A stretch of DNA of 64,000 nt from an uncultured Flavobacteriaceae bacterium. Lineage in GTDB: Bacteria; Bacteroidota; Bacteroidia; Flavobacteriales; Flavobacteriaceae. The stretch is taken from the NCBI GenBank assembly GCA_937929935.1, contig CALFUL010000005.1, forward strand, positions 62,001 through 126,000, in the 5' to 3' direction. Positions 26,418-34,347 of this stretch are shown in pieces. The first letter of the stretch is position 1. Every line of letters begins with the position of its first letter. A program made the position numbers and the translations under genes. The notes beneath the pieces were generated by a model. The model saw nothing but the letters and a program-made list of their open reading frames with translations. It was not told where the DNA came from and did no database searches.

Positions 26418-29400
26418 TTACCCCACTATATTCACAATCTTACCCGGCACTACAATTACTTTCTTCGGCGTTCGTCCTTGCAATTGTTGTTGTGTTTTTT
26501 CATGCGCCATAACGGCTGCTTCAATTTCTTCTTTGGATAAATCTAAAGGAAGTTCCATAGTAAAACGCATTTTACCGTTAAATGAAATTGGGTATTCTTT
26601 AGAACTTTCTACTAAATGTTTCGGTTCGAAAACTGGAAAATCTACTTGACTTATTCCTTTGTAATCTGCCGGCAAATTGTCCATATTGAAATCAGCTCCA
26701 AGTTTCAAACAAGCCCACAAGTACTCAGCGATATGCGGGGCATACGGTGAAACCAAAATTGCTAAAGGTTCAAGTATGGCTCTACTCGTACATTTTTGAG
26801 CCGTTAGTTCATTGACACAAATCATGAATGTAGAAACAGAGGTGTTGAAACTAAAGTTCTCTATATCTTCTTCGACTTTTTTTATAGTTTTATGAAGGGT
26901 CTTTAGATCCTCCCCCGACCCCTCCGAAGGAGGGGAGTCAGATACGTGAAAAGCTCCGTTTTCTCCACTATGGTACAATTTCCAAAGTTTTTTTAAGAAA
27001 CCATGCACGCCTGTAATACCTGCCGTATTCCACGGTTTTGATTGTTCAAGCGGCCCTAAAAACATTTCGTATAAACGAAGACTATCTGCGCCATACTCTG
27101 CTACAATATCATCAGGGTTGACGACATTGTATTTGGATTTGGACATTTTTTCGACTTCGCGGCCAACTGTGTAGACCCCACCCCGGCCCTCCCCCAAGGG
27201 GAGGGAGCTCGCATCGTATTTTTCTCCGTTATTTAATATGAAAACTGCGTCTTTATATTCTGGAAGCCAGTTTTTAAATGCCTCTATATCTAATTCGTTG
27301 GATGCATTTATAAAAGATACATTTGCGTGAAGCTTAACCACTGAAATTAAAATACCATCAAGTAGATTTTTTAATTCCGGAAATCTCAATTTTAAAACAT
27401 TCTCTAATTTTGGAAAGTTTGAGAATACCTGTAATTGCCCACTACCAAAATCTGAATTTGGATATATTTCAGAATTAAGTAAGTTTTTTGAAACCAATAT
27501 CTTGTTGTTGTTTTTTTGAACAAACTTCTTAATTTCTTCTTCCTCTTCTTTAGAGTATTTTCTGCCTTGCACCAATTTGTCGAGAGAATCGGTATAGTCT
27601 TTAAGATCTAACCTAAAAACAAAAGCACTCGTCCCAGTAATCATGCCTTGATTAATGAGTTTTTTCGCGAACTCATCTTTAGGCACATAGCCTCTATCAA
27701 ACATAAATTTCTGCAAAAAACGACTGTATAATAAATGCCCTGTGGCATGTTCGCTACCGCCTATATATAAATCTACATCTTGCCAATAGTTGATGGCTTC
27801 TTCTGAAAAGATGGCATCCTCATTATGGGGGTCCATATAGCGGTTGAAGTACTGTGAGCTACCTGCCCAACCTGGCATGGTGTTGAGTTCTAAGTCCCCA
27901 CCTAGCCTCCCCGAAGGGGAGGAATTTTCAAATTCTTCTTTAGAAACTACTTTTCCTTCCTCGCCATATTGCAACCAATACCACTTTTTGGCATTTCCTA
28001 AGGGCGGCTCTCCGGTCTCGGTTGGCAAATATTTATCTACTTCTGGCAATGCTAAAGGCAAGAATTTTTTGTTCAACATTTGCGGCATGCCGCTTTCATC
28101 ATAATACACCGGAAAAGGTTCTCCCCAATAGCGTTGTCTACTAAACACCGCATCGCGCAAACGGTAATTGATTTTCCCTTTTCCTTGACCTAATTTTTCT
28201 AATTCGTAGATCGCTAATTTTACTGCTTTCTTATACTTTAATCCGTTTAAGAAATCAGAATTCGCAATCACAGTATTGTCTTTATCTGCGAACGCTTCTT
28301 CAGAAATATCTACTCCCTCAAAAATATTCGGAATAGGAATATCAAAATGTTTCGCAAAATCATAATCTCGTTGATCTCCGCAAGGCACAGACATTACTGC
28401 CCCTGTACCATAACCTGCCAAAACATAATCGCCAATCCAAATCGGAATTGGCTCTTTAGAAAATGGATGTTCTGCATACGCACCTGTAAAAGCACCTGAA
28501 ATAGTTTTTACATCTGCCATACGATCACGCTCTGAACGCTTTGCTGTTGCTTGAATATAAGCTTCAACATCAGCCTTTTGTTCAGCTGTTGTGATTTCAG
28601 CTACCAATTCATGTTCTGGCGCTAAAGTCATAAAACTTGCTCCGAAGATGGTGTCTGGGCGGGTTGTGAATACTTCTATCTCTCTAGCATCCGAAGGGAC
28701 CTCCCCCCGACCCCCACCCAAGGAGGGGGAGTTGAGCGTTGTTTCAATTTTTTGTTTAACACTTTCAATATCGTTCAAGACCTCATTATTAGTAAATCGA
28801 ATTACTTTAAAGCCTTTCTTTTCTTCTAAAACCAATTGTCTTTGAGCATCTTCATCGACTTGATAATCATGAATATCTCCGTCAACTTCGATAATGAGAT
28901 TTTTTTCAATGCACACAAAATCAGGAATATATTTATAAACCGGATGTTGTCTTCTAAACTTTGATTCCAATTTTTTATCTCTAAGCACTTCCCAAAGTTT
29001 AGCCTCAGCCGCAGTTGGGTTCTTGCGCATTTCTTTTGCACGATCTAATAACATAGCATATAAATCTGCATCGCCCGTTACATAGTGAGGCGCAGCCCCT
29101 CCTCCTTGGGAGGGGTTTACGGTTACATCCGAATCTGATTGGTTACTTTGGTTACGCTCAGTCCCCTTTCCTTGAGAGGGAGCTTGATTGTTGTCTGAAA
29201 TTACCTGACCACTTGGATTACGCTCAGTCCCCCCTCCTTGGGAGGGGGTTAGGGGGAGGTCCGTTTGAGTAAGAACTTTAAAAGTAACACTAGCCCCCTG
29301 ACTTCTGCCAATCCAATTGGTTTGTGAGTCTTTTAACGGCTGTGGCCAATCGATGGTGTTTAATCCGTCGAGTAAACGCTGTGCATAGGCGCTAATACGC

Positions 29401-30149
29401 ATACTCCATTGGGTCATCTTTTTTCTGATGACAGGATGTCCACCACGTTCTGAAACTCCGTTGACAATTTCATCATTTGCCAATACCGTACCTAATGACG
29501 GACACCAATTTACCTCAGTATCCGCCAAATACGTCAATCTATATTTTAATAAGATTTCCTGTTGTTCTTTATTTGAAAAAGCATTCCAATCTGCTGCTGA
29601 AAACGACTCAATATCGTCATCACAAACGGCATTGATATTCGCATTTCCATCCGAAGAAAATGTAGCAATCAGCGTTTCTATGTCTTCTGCTTTATCCGAA
29701 TCTTTATTGTACCAAGAATTGAATAGTTGAATGAAAATCCACTGTGTCCATTTATAATATTTTGGGTCAGAGGTACGCACTTCACGACTCCAATCGAACG
29801 AAAATCCGATTTGGTCAAGCTGTCGACGATACGTTTTTATATTCTCAGCAGTAGTAATTGCTGGATGTTGCCCAGTTTGAATCGCATATTGTTCTGCGGG
29901 CAATCCGAAAGAATCATAGCCCTGCGGATGCATTACATTAAAGCCTTTGTGTCTTTTATAACGCGCATAAATATCACTTGCGATGTACCCTAATGGGTGG
30001 CCTACGTGCAAACCCGCACCCGAAGGATAAGGAAACATATCTAAGACATAGAATTTTTCTTTGTCAGAATTATTCTCTGCTTTAAACGTTTGGTTGTCAG
30101 CCCAATATTTTTGCCATTTGGCTTCAATTTCGTTGAAATTGTAATGCAT
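26418..30149 (-). CDS. leuS: Leucyl-tRNA synthetase enlarged by in-frame inserted elements
   Basis: 1243 residues against about 920-950 in relatives. The synthetase is complete: HIGH-type motif HVGHPLG at 48-54, CP1 editing domain with TTRPDT (495-500) and an intact GDQRDYDFA segment (591-599), KMSKS at 1001-1005, anticodon domain to the end. Extra material: about 293-488, a DUF559 nuclease domain inside two inverted repeats; 742-752, 978-993 and 1070-1081, each the translation of a GC-rich palindrome (SPSGRLGG, LPLGEGRGG, SPPSEGSGED); and about 847-937, an unrelated segment some 70 residues longer than usual. No stop or frameshift interrupts the frame, so the protein is probably made and active, perhaps with surface loops from the insertions. 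It is the only LeuRS in the window. Confidence 0.95.
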   Translation of the reverse strand: MHYNFNEIEAKWQKYWADNQTFKAENNSDKEKFYVLDMFPYPSGAGLHVGHPLGYIASDIYARYKRHKGFNVMHPQGYDSFGLPAEQYAIQTGQHPAITTAENIKTYRRQLDQIGFSFDWSREVRTSDPKYYKWTQWIFIQLFNSWYNKDSDKAEDIETLIATFSSDGNANINAVCDDDIESFSAADWNAFSNKEQQEILLKYRLTYLADTEVNWCPSLGTVLANDEIVNGVSERGGHPVIRKKMTQWSMRISAYAQRLLDGLNTIDWPQPLKDSQTNWIGRSQGASVTFKVLTQTDLPLTPSQGGGTERNPSGQVISDNNQAPSQGKGTERNQSNQSDSDVTVNPSQGGGAAPHYVTGDADLYAMLLDRAKEMRKNPTAAEAKLWEVLRDKKLESKFRRQHPVYKYIPDFVCIEKNLIIEVDGDIHDYQVDEDAQRQLVLEEKKGFKVIRFTNNEVLNDIESVKQKIETTLNSPSLGGGRGEVPSDAREIEVFTTRPDTIFGASFMTLAPEHELVAEITTAEQKADVEAYIQATAKRSERDRMADVKTISGAFTGAYAEHPFSKEPIPIWIGDYVLAGYGTGAVMSVPCGDQRDYDFAKHFDIPIPNIFEGVDISEEAFADKDNTVIANSDFLNGLKYKKAVKLAIYELEKLGQGKGKINYRLRDAVFSRQRYWGEPFPVYYDESGMPQMLNKKFLPLALPEVDKYLPTETGEPPLGNAKKWYWLQYGEEGKVVSKEEFENSSPSGRLGGDLELNTMPGWAGSSQYFNRYMDPHNEDAIFSEEAINYWQDVDLYIGGSEHATGHLLYSRFLQKFMFDRGYVPKDEFAKKLINQGMITGTSAFVFRLDLKDYTDSLDKLVQGRKYSKEEEEEIKKFVQKNNNKILVSKNLLNSEIYPNSDFGSGQLQVFSNFPKLENVLKLRFPELKNLLDGILISVVKLHANVSFINASNELDIEAFKNWLPEYKDAVFILNNGEKYDASSLPLGEGRGGVYTVGREVEKMSKSKYNVVNPDDIVAEYGADSLRLYEMFLGPLEQSKPWNTAGITGVHGFLKKLWKLYHSGENGAFHVSDSPPSEGSGEDLKTLHKTIKKVEEDIENFSFNTSVSTFMICVNELTAQKCTSRAILEPLAILVSPYAPHIAEYLWACLKLGADFNMDNLPADYKGISQVDFPVFEPKHLVESSKEYPISFNGKMRFTMELPLDLSKEEIEAAVMAHEKTQQQLQGRTPKKVIVVPGKIVNIVG
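26909..26935 (+). repeat. Solitary GC-rich palindromic element inside leuS (copy A)
   Basis: Core CCCCTCC-GAA-GGAGGGG (26919-26935), a 7-bp perfect stem with a 3-base loop, preceded by the arm CCTCCCCCGA. It matches the terminal repeats of the DUF559 unit in the same orientation as the 28697 copy. In leuS it encodes roughly DSPPSEGSGED (residues 1071-1081). Confidence 0.85.
27178..27205 (+). repeat. Solitary GC-rich palindromic element inside leuS (copy B)
   Basis: Core CCCTCCCC-CAA-GGGGAGGG (27187-27205), an 8-bp perfect stem, with the arm CCCCACCCCGG in front. Same orientation as copy A. In leuS it encodes roughly SSLPLGEGRGGV, placed just before the KMSKS loop. Confidence 0.85.
27893..27922 (+). 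repeat. Solitary GC-rich palindromic element inside leuS (copy C)
   Basis: Core CCTCCCC-GAA-GGGGAGG (27906-27922), a 7-bp perfect stem, with the arm TCCCCACCTAG in front. In leuS it encodes SSPSGRLGGD (743-752) next to the conserved ELNTMPGWAGSS segment. Relative to copy B it is read in a different frame, so the palindrome is stop-free in more than one frame. Confidence 0.85.
28697..28729 (+). repeat. Terminal inverted repeat, right end of the DUF559 unit in leuS
   Basis: 33 bases starting GGACCTCCCCCCGACC and ending in the hairpin CCCCCACC-CAA-GGAGGGGG (one mismatch). Reverse-complement partner is at 29230-29262. It lies 4 bases from the end of the DUF559 domain coding region. Confidence 0.85.
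29096..29115 (-). repeat. Internal palindrome beside the DUF559 domain
   Basis: Contains CCTCC-TTG-GGAGG (29101-29113) with flanking C and G runs. It marks the inner border of the nuclease domain, 18 bases from its first recognisable codons. Same orientation as the 29230 repeat. Confidence 0.7.
29164..29180 (-). repeat. Degenerate internal palindrome of the DUF559 unit
   Basis: CCCTTTC-CTT-GAGAGGG, a 7-bp stem with one wobble pair. It is followed, in leuS sense, by GGGGACTGAGCGTAAC, which also follows the 29230 hairpin, so the two hairpins belong to a duplicated module. Confidence 0.65.
29230..29262 (-). repeat. Terminal inverted repeat, left end of the DUF559 unit in leuS
   Basis: 33 bases ending GGGGGAGGTCC on the plus strand, with a perfect 8-bp hairpin CCCCCTCC-TTG-GGAGGGGG (29230-29248). 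In leuS it encodes about TDLPLTPSQGGG (296-307). Inverted partner of 28697-28729. Confidence 0.85.
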
Positions 30150-30229
30150 GATCTTCGCTTCTTTTCGGTAAAGAGCAAAAATAGGTTTAATCTCGGAAAG
30201 GCGAAAGCAATGGAGCTTTGATAAATGGC

Positions 30230-31114
30230 TTACGTAATAAGCAAATTGCCACTATAAAGAACCCACGCCATAGAGGCTAATGCAGAAAGGTTAATAGCAT
30301 AACCAAACAGTTTCATTTGTGGCAACGTATAAGGTTTGTCTTTAAAAAAGACAAACACATCCAAAACTAGCCAAAGAGCGAATACCCCTAAAAAGGAAGC
30401 TAAAACAATATCTTGAAACCAATACCAAACTAAAAATGATTCTAAAAGCAAAATTACAAGCATAAGAAACTTTGAATTTTTTCGCTTCAAAAGGGTTGCA
30501 GTAGTTCGTTTTCCTGATGCTAAATCAGGTTCGATATCCATGATCTCTCCGGCAATATGTGCCTGAAAAGCAAAAAGTGATAAATACACTAGCGTTTGCC
30601 AGGGTAACATTTCAAGATTGTTCAATTCTGTGGCAAAAAAAGCAGTGGTCACATAACCTACTTGAATCAATATTTCAAAAGGTGGACGTTCTTTAACTCG
30701 AAAAGGTTTGAAATTATAAAGAATGTTTACAAGTATCATAAATACCAAAAGCAAAAACATATTGACCCCAGAGAGATAAGTGAAAACCAATACAAATGGC
30801 AGTATGATTAGGGTTATTTTCTTTAACAAGCCATCTAAATGTTTTCTTGGGGCTTTGGCACCGAACAAAAAGTTACCCTTTCTATCATTAACTGCATCAG
30901 CCTCTTCATCATTAAAATCATTTAAGCCGTAGACCAAATAATTTAAAGGAAAGGTGACAAAGAAAAGGCCAAGCCAAAACAAACAAGACGTCCAGAAACT
31001 TTCTTGATTTCCGAAAGGCACCAGATAAATCCATATGGTAGGAAACCACAATCCGGGTCTTGAAATTTTCAAATCTAAAAGCAGTTTCTTCATAGGCAAC
31101 ATTCTAAATGTCAT
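30230..31114 (-). CDS. UbiA family prenyltransferase
   Basis: 294 residues with about eight membrane helices and the prenyl-diphosphate-binding motif D-x2-D-x3-D at Asp66, Asp69, Asp73 (NDFNDEEAD). A second acidic motif, DIEPDLASGKRT, follows. UbiA enzymes attach isoprenoid chains to quinones, haem, chlorophylls or carotenoids; in Flavobacteriia such genes often belong to carotenoid or quinone routes, but the substrate is open. The start could also be the ATG seven codons in (MKKLLLDL). It is 80 bases upstream of leuS on the same strand. Confidence 0.88.
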   Translation of the reverse strand: MTFRMLPMKKLLLDLKISRPGLWFPTIWIYLVPFGNQESFWTSCLFWLGLFFVTFPLNYLVYGLNDFNDEEADAVNDRKGNFLFGAKAPRKHLDGLLKKITLIILPFVLVFTYLSGVNMFLLLVFMILVNILYNFKPFRVKERPPFEILIQVGYVTTAFFATELNNLEMLPWQTLVYLSLFAFQAHIAGEIMDIEPDLASGKRTTATLLKRKNSKFLMLVILLLESFLVWYWFQDIVLASFLGVFALWLVLDVFVFFKDKPYTLPQMKLFGYAINLSALASMAWVLYSGNLLIT

Positions 31115-31260
31115 TTTAGCCTTTCTTTTAGTTCTTTAACTGAGAATGTGATTAAAAGTGCTAGGCGTTTAATATCTTTCCAACCGAATTTTTTATAAAA
31201 ATAAGTGCATTAAATCTAAGGCAAAAGAAATTATGAACTTAAGGTTCTCAACTAACTAGA

Positions 31261-33138
31261 ATGTTTCAAACCCAAAAACTACTTTTTGTCTTTTTATGCT
31301 TTTGGTTCGCTTTTCAAAACTTGAACGCGCAACTTGGGTTTTGTAGCGGTAATTCTGGTGATCCAATCTTTACAGAAGATTTTGGCTCAGGTACAACTCC
31401 CGGTCCGGCACTTGCCCCAGGTACTACAACCTATAGCTTTACTACAGGCCAACCTAATGATGGTAGTTATACCATTTCAAGTAATACTAATTTTTTTGAT
31501 TGGCATAATACAAATGACCATACCCCTGGTGACACTAACGGTAAAATGTTAATTGTCAATGCTAGTTTCAATCCTGGTGAATTTTATAAAACATCAATTA
31601 CCGGATTATGTGAAAATACATCTTATGAATTTTCAGCTTTTTTATTAAATTTTGCCACTTCTGTAAGCGGATGTGGTTCAAATTTAATTCCGGTAAATGT
31701 AAAATTTCAAATTTGGGATGATACTGATACAAACCTTTTAGCAACAGGTGATACTGGTGATCTGTTATTTACCCAATCACCTACATGGACCCCATACGGA
31801 CTCGTCTTTAAAACTGAACCCGGTCAAACATCTGTTATTTTAAAAATGATTAATAATGGTAGTGGCGGCTGTGGTAATGATTTAGCCATTGATGATATTG
31901 CCTTTAAATCATGTGGCGATTTTATTGAATTAACCAATACATCAGGTGAAAACAGTATTGCTCAATGTGAAGATGAAGGGGTAATTGTAAGCACTACCAT
32001 TACGGCGACACCCGATAACTCTATTTTTAATTCGCATTTTTATCAATGGCAAGAAAGCGCTGATGGCACTAATTGGACGGATATTGCCGGAGAAACAACC
32101 AACTCTTATACCACACCCACCATTTTAGATGCACGCTTTTTTAGAGTAAAAGTTGCTGAAGATTTTATTAATGTTTCTAACGCTTTGTGCAATGTGGTTT
32201 CTGAACCTTTTGGCGCCATACTATTGCCTTTTGCGAATGCACCTATAAGTAACGGTGACGTTTCAACCTGTGCTAATTTACCCAAACCCTTAATTGCCAA
32301 TGTGCCTGTTGATGAATTTATAAATTGGTATGATGCCCCAGTAGGCGGCAATTTGTTACAAGAAAATAGTGCTTCGTTTTTTCCAATTACCTCTGGCACC
32401 TATTATGCTGCGGCGAGTTCAACATTAGTTGACTGCTTTTCGCTAACTAGAACTCCTATTACCTACACCCTTTTTGATTTGCCAGAGCTTACTGATGAAG
32501 AACAATTTTTATGCGAAAATACTTTGCTCACGCTTTCATCAAATATGATTAATGTAACCTTTGAATGGAGCACCGGAGAAACCACCAATGCAATTCAAGT
32601 TGACACGCCAGGCACATACAGTCTTGAAGTTACTAATATGAATGGCTGTTCAGCCTCAAAAACATTTACTGTAATTGAAATTGAACAACCTGAATTTGAA
32701 GCTATTATTTCTGATGATGAAGATATCATGATAACCACAACAAATGAAGGTTTATTTGAATATGCACTTGACAATGGCCCCTTTCAAGATAGTCCTGTTT
32801 TTGAATTGGTTGAAGGCGGTTTATATACAGTAAGAATTCGAGGCATCAATAATTGTGCTGAAGTTACTCAAGAATTTATTCATTTTGTGATTCCGAAGTT
32901 TTTTACTCCGAACGGCGATTTTGTGAATGATGTTTTTACCATACAAGGCCTAGAATTTTTTAATGCGGTAGAGATTCGCATTTTCGACCGTTATGGCAAA
33001 CTAATTACGCAATCAAACAGCACTGCTTTTTCTTGGGATGGTCGTTTTAACAGTACCCTTTTACCATCTTCTGATTACTGGTATCATATTCAAACTGAAA
33101 ATCAAGAATACAAAGGGCATTTTGCTTTAAAACGATAG
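31261..33138 (+). CDS. T9SS type B sorting-domain protein (gliding motility-associated C-terminus)
   Basis: 625 residues. A signal peptide ends near residue 24 (FQNLNAQ), followed by a Cys-containing N-terminal domain with jelly-roll-like strands (about 30-220), Ig/PKD-like regions with WYDAPVGG and WSTGE motifs, and a C-terminal CHU_C-type sorting domain from about 545 (FFTPNGDFVNDVF to HFALKR). T9SS type B proteins are secreted across the outer membrane; some are SprB-like adhesins. No enzyme domain seen, so surface adhesion is the likely role. It precedes ftsX on the same strand by 50 bases. Confidence 0.9.
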   Translation: MFQTQKLLFVFLCFWFAFQNLNAQLGFCSGNSGDPIFTEDFGSGTTPGPALAPGTTTYSFTTGQPNDGSYTISSNTNFFDWHNTNDHTPGDTNGKMLIVNASFNPGEFYKTSITGLCENTSYEFSAFLLNFATSVSGCGSNLIPVNVKFQIWDDTDTNLLATGDTGDLLFTQSPTWTPYGLVFKTEPGQTSVILKMINNGSGGCGNDLAIDDIAFKSCGDFIELTNTSGENSIAQCEDEGVIVSTTITATPDNSIFNSHFYQWQESADGTNWTDIAGETTNSYTTPTILDARFFRVKVAEDFINVSNALCNVVSEPFGAILLPFANAPISNGDVSTCANLPKPLIANVPVDEFINWYDAPVGGNLLQENSASFFPITSGTYYAAASSTLVDCFSLTRTPITYTLFDLPELTDEEQFLCENTLLTLSSNMINVTFEWSTGETTNAIQVDTPGTYSLEVTNMNGCSASKTFTVIEIEQPEFEAIISDDEDIMITTTNEGLFEYALDNGPFQDSPVFELVEGGLYTVRIRGINNCAEVTQEFIHFVIPKFFTPNGDFVNDVFTIQGLEFFNAVEIRIFDRYGKLITQSNSTAFSWDGRFNSTLLPSSDYWYHIQTENQEYKGHFALKR

Positions 33139-33188
33139 ATTAAGAATTAATCATATTACTTTCCTAACTTTACCTTTCAAACACCGCT

Positions 33189-34067
33189 ATGGGTAAATCA
33201 TTTGAACAATATCAAAAACGCAAGCTGGTCTCATCCTACTTTTCAGTAGTATTGAGCATTGCCTTGGTTCTTTTTTTATTGGGTTCATTGGGTTTGCTAT
33301 TATTGAACACCAAAAAAATGGCCGATCATTTTAAAGAACAGATTACCATTTCTGTTTTTCTAAAAGAGAATGCTAAAGAAATTGAAATTAGTCAGCTGAA
33401 GCAAAATTTGACCATGGCTGAATACACCAAAACCGCCACGTACATTTCAAAAGAAAAAGCCGCTGAAAAATATAGTGAAGAAATTGGCGAAGACTTTGTT
33501 GATTTTTTAGGTTATAATCCGCTAAAAAATTCAATTGATGTCAACCTTAATGCCGACTTTGTATTGCCCGAAAAAATAAAAGAAATCGCTACTGATCTCG
33601 CCGCGAAAGACTATGTTCAAGAAGTCAGTTATGATAAACCTTTGGTGGGGTTGCTTGCTGAAAACGTCAAAAAAATAGGATTCTGGATTTTAGTAGCTAG
33701 CGGTATTTTTACCTTCATAGCGGTATTACTGATTAATAGTTCTATTCGATTATCAATCTACTCTAAACGTTTTATTATCAAAACTATGCAAATGGTTGGG
33801 GCAACTAAAATGTTTATACGCAAGCCTTTTATCTGGACCAATATTAAGCTGGGCATGATCGGAGCCCTTATTGCAATCATTGCCATTATTGGGGTGTTAT
33901 TTTACGTGAATTCATTATTTCCGAGTTTAGAAATTTTCAAAGACGCTTCTATTTTTATCTTTTTATTTCTTGCTGTTTTCGGCTTAGGTATTTTAATTTC
34001 GTTGCTAAGCACCTTTTTTGCCACACAGCGGTTCTTGAATTTAAGATCTGACGAATTATATTATTAA
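33189..34067 (+). CDS. ftsX: Cell division protein FtsX
   Basis: 292 residues with the FtsX layout: an N-terminal membrane helix (about 18-40), an extracytoplasmic domain (about 45-160) and three C-terminal helices. With FtsE it forms an ABC-like complex that activates peptidoglycan hydrolases at the septum. ftsE is not in the window. First gene of the ftsX-DUF3098-uppP-truB operon, with gaps of 9, 1 and 12 bases. Confidence 0.93.
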   Translation: MGKSFEQYQKRKLVSSYFSVVLSIALVLFLLGSLGLLLLNTKKMADHFKEQITISVFLKENAKEIEISQLKQNLTMAEYTKTATYISKEKAAEKYSEEIGEDFVDFLGYNPLKNSIDVNLNADFVLPEKIKEIATDLAAKDYVQEVSYDKPLVGLLAENVKKIGFWILVASGIFTFIAVLLINSSIRLSIYSKRFIIKTMQMVGATKMFIRKPFIWTNIKLGMIGALIAIIAIIGVLFYVNSLFPSLEIFKDASIFIFLFLAVFGLGILISLLSTFFATQRFLNLRSDELYY

Positions 34068-34076
34068 CTTTGTGCT

Positions 34077-34346
34077 ATGAGCAAAAAGCAAACGCAACAT
34101 TCTGAACACTTGCCAAAAAAGGAATTCATATTCCAAAAAAAGAATTATCTATTCATGTTTATTGGTATCGCTTTTATAGTTTTAGGCTTTATTCTAATGA
34201 GTGGTGGTGGCAGTGATGACCCCAACGTTTTTAACCCTGAAATTTATAGCTTCAGAAGAATTCGATTGGCACCTACTTTAGTTTTAATAGGACTCGGCAT
34301 TGAAGTGTACGCCATTTTGTTGAATCCGCATAAGAAGAAAAAATAA
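34077..34346 (+). CDS. DUF3098 membrane protein
   Basis: 89 residues, two membrane helices (about 24-42 and 64-80) separated by a loop with GGGSDDPNVFNPEIYSFRR, matching DUF3098. Function unknown, but its fixed place between ftsX and uppP suggests a link to cell envelope growth. Confidence 0.9.
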   Translation: MSKKQTQHSEHLPKKEFIFQKKNYLFMFIGIAFIVLGFILMSGGGSDDPNVFNPEIYSFRRIRLAPTLVLIGLGIEVYAILLNPHKKKK

Positions 34347-34347
34347 T

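Larger units (their letters stand above)
28697..29262 (-). mobile_element. 566-bp unit with 33-bp terminal inverted repeats carrying a DUF559 nuclease domain, in frame inside leuS
   Basis: The outer ends are inverted copies of a 33-base sequence beginning GGACCTCCCCC: 28697-28729 and 29230-29262, identical at 30 of 33 positions. Each end also contains its own hairpin (CCCCCTCC-TTG-GGAGGGGG type). Between them lies a DUF559 domain (leuS residues about 358-472, bases 28734-29078) with PDFVC (Asp410) and EVDG (Glu421, Asp423), the acidic residues of the PD-(D/E)XK fold. Two further hairpins of the same family lie on one side. No target-site duplication is obvious. No splicing motifs are seen, so it is not an intein. 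Known: DUF559 proteins are VSR-like nucleases. Inferred: this is a mobile or formerly mobile unit. Confidence 0.75.

Noticed and set aside
26909..29262. The seven hairpins in leuS as a CRISPR array or group of terminators
   Set aside because: Spacing is irregular, spacers are coding, and the hairpins have no T-runs. They lie inside an open coding frame.
28689..29267. The leuS insertion as an intein
   Set aside because: No Cys/Ser/Thr at the left border, no terminal His-Asn and no intein blocks; the nuclease is DUF559-like and not LAGLIDADG or HNH.
26418..30149. leuS as a pseudogene
   Set aside because: The frame is open through all insertions and all catalytic motifs (HVGHPLG, TTRPDT, KMSKS) are present.
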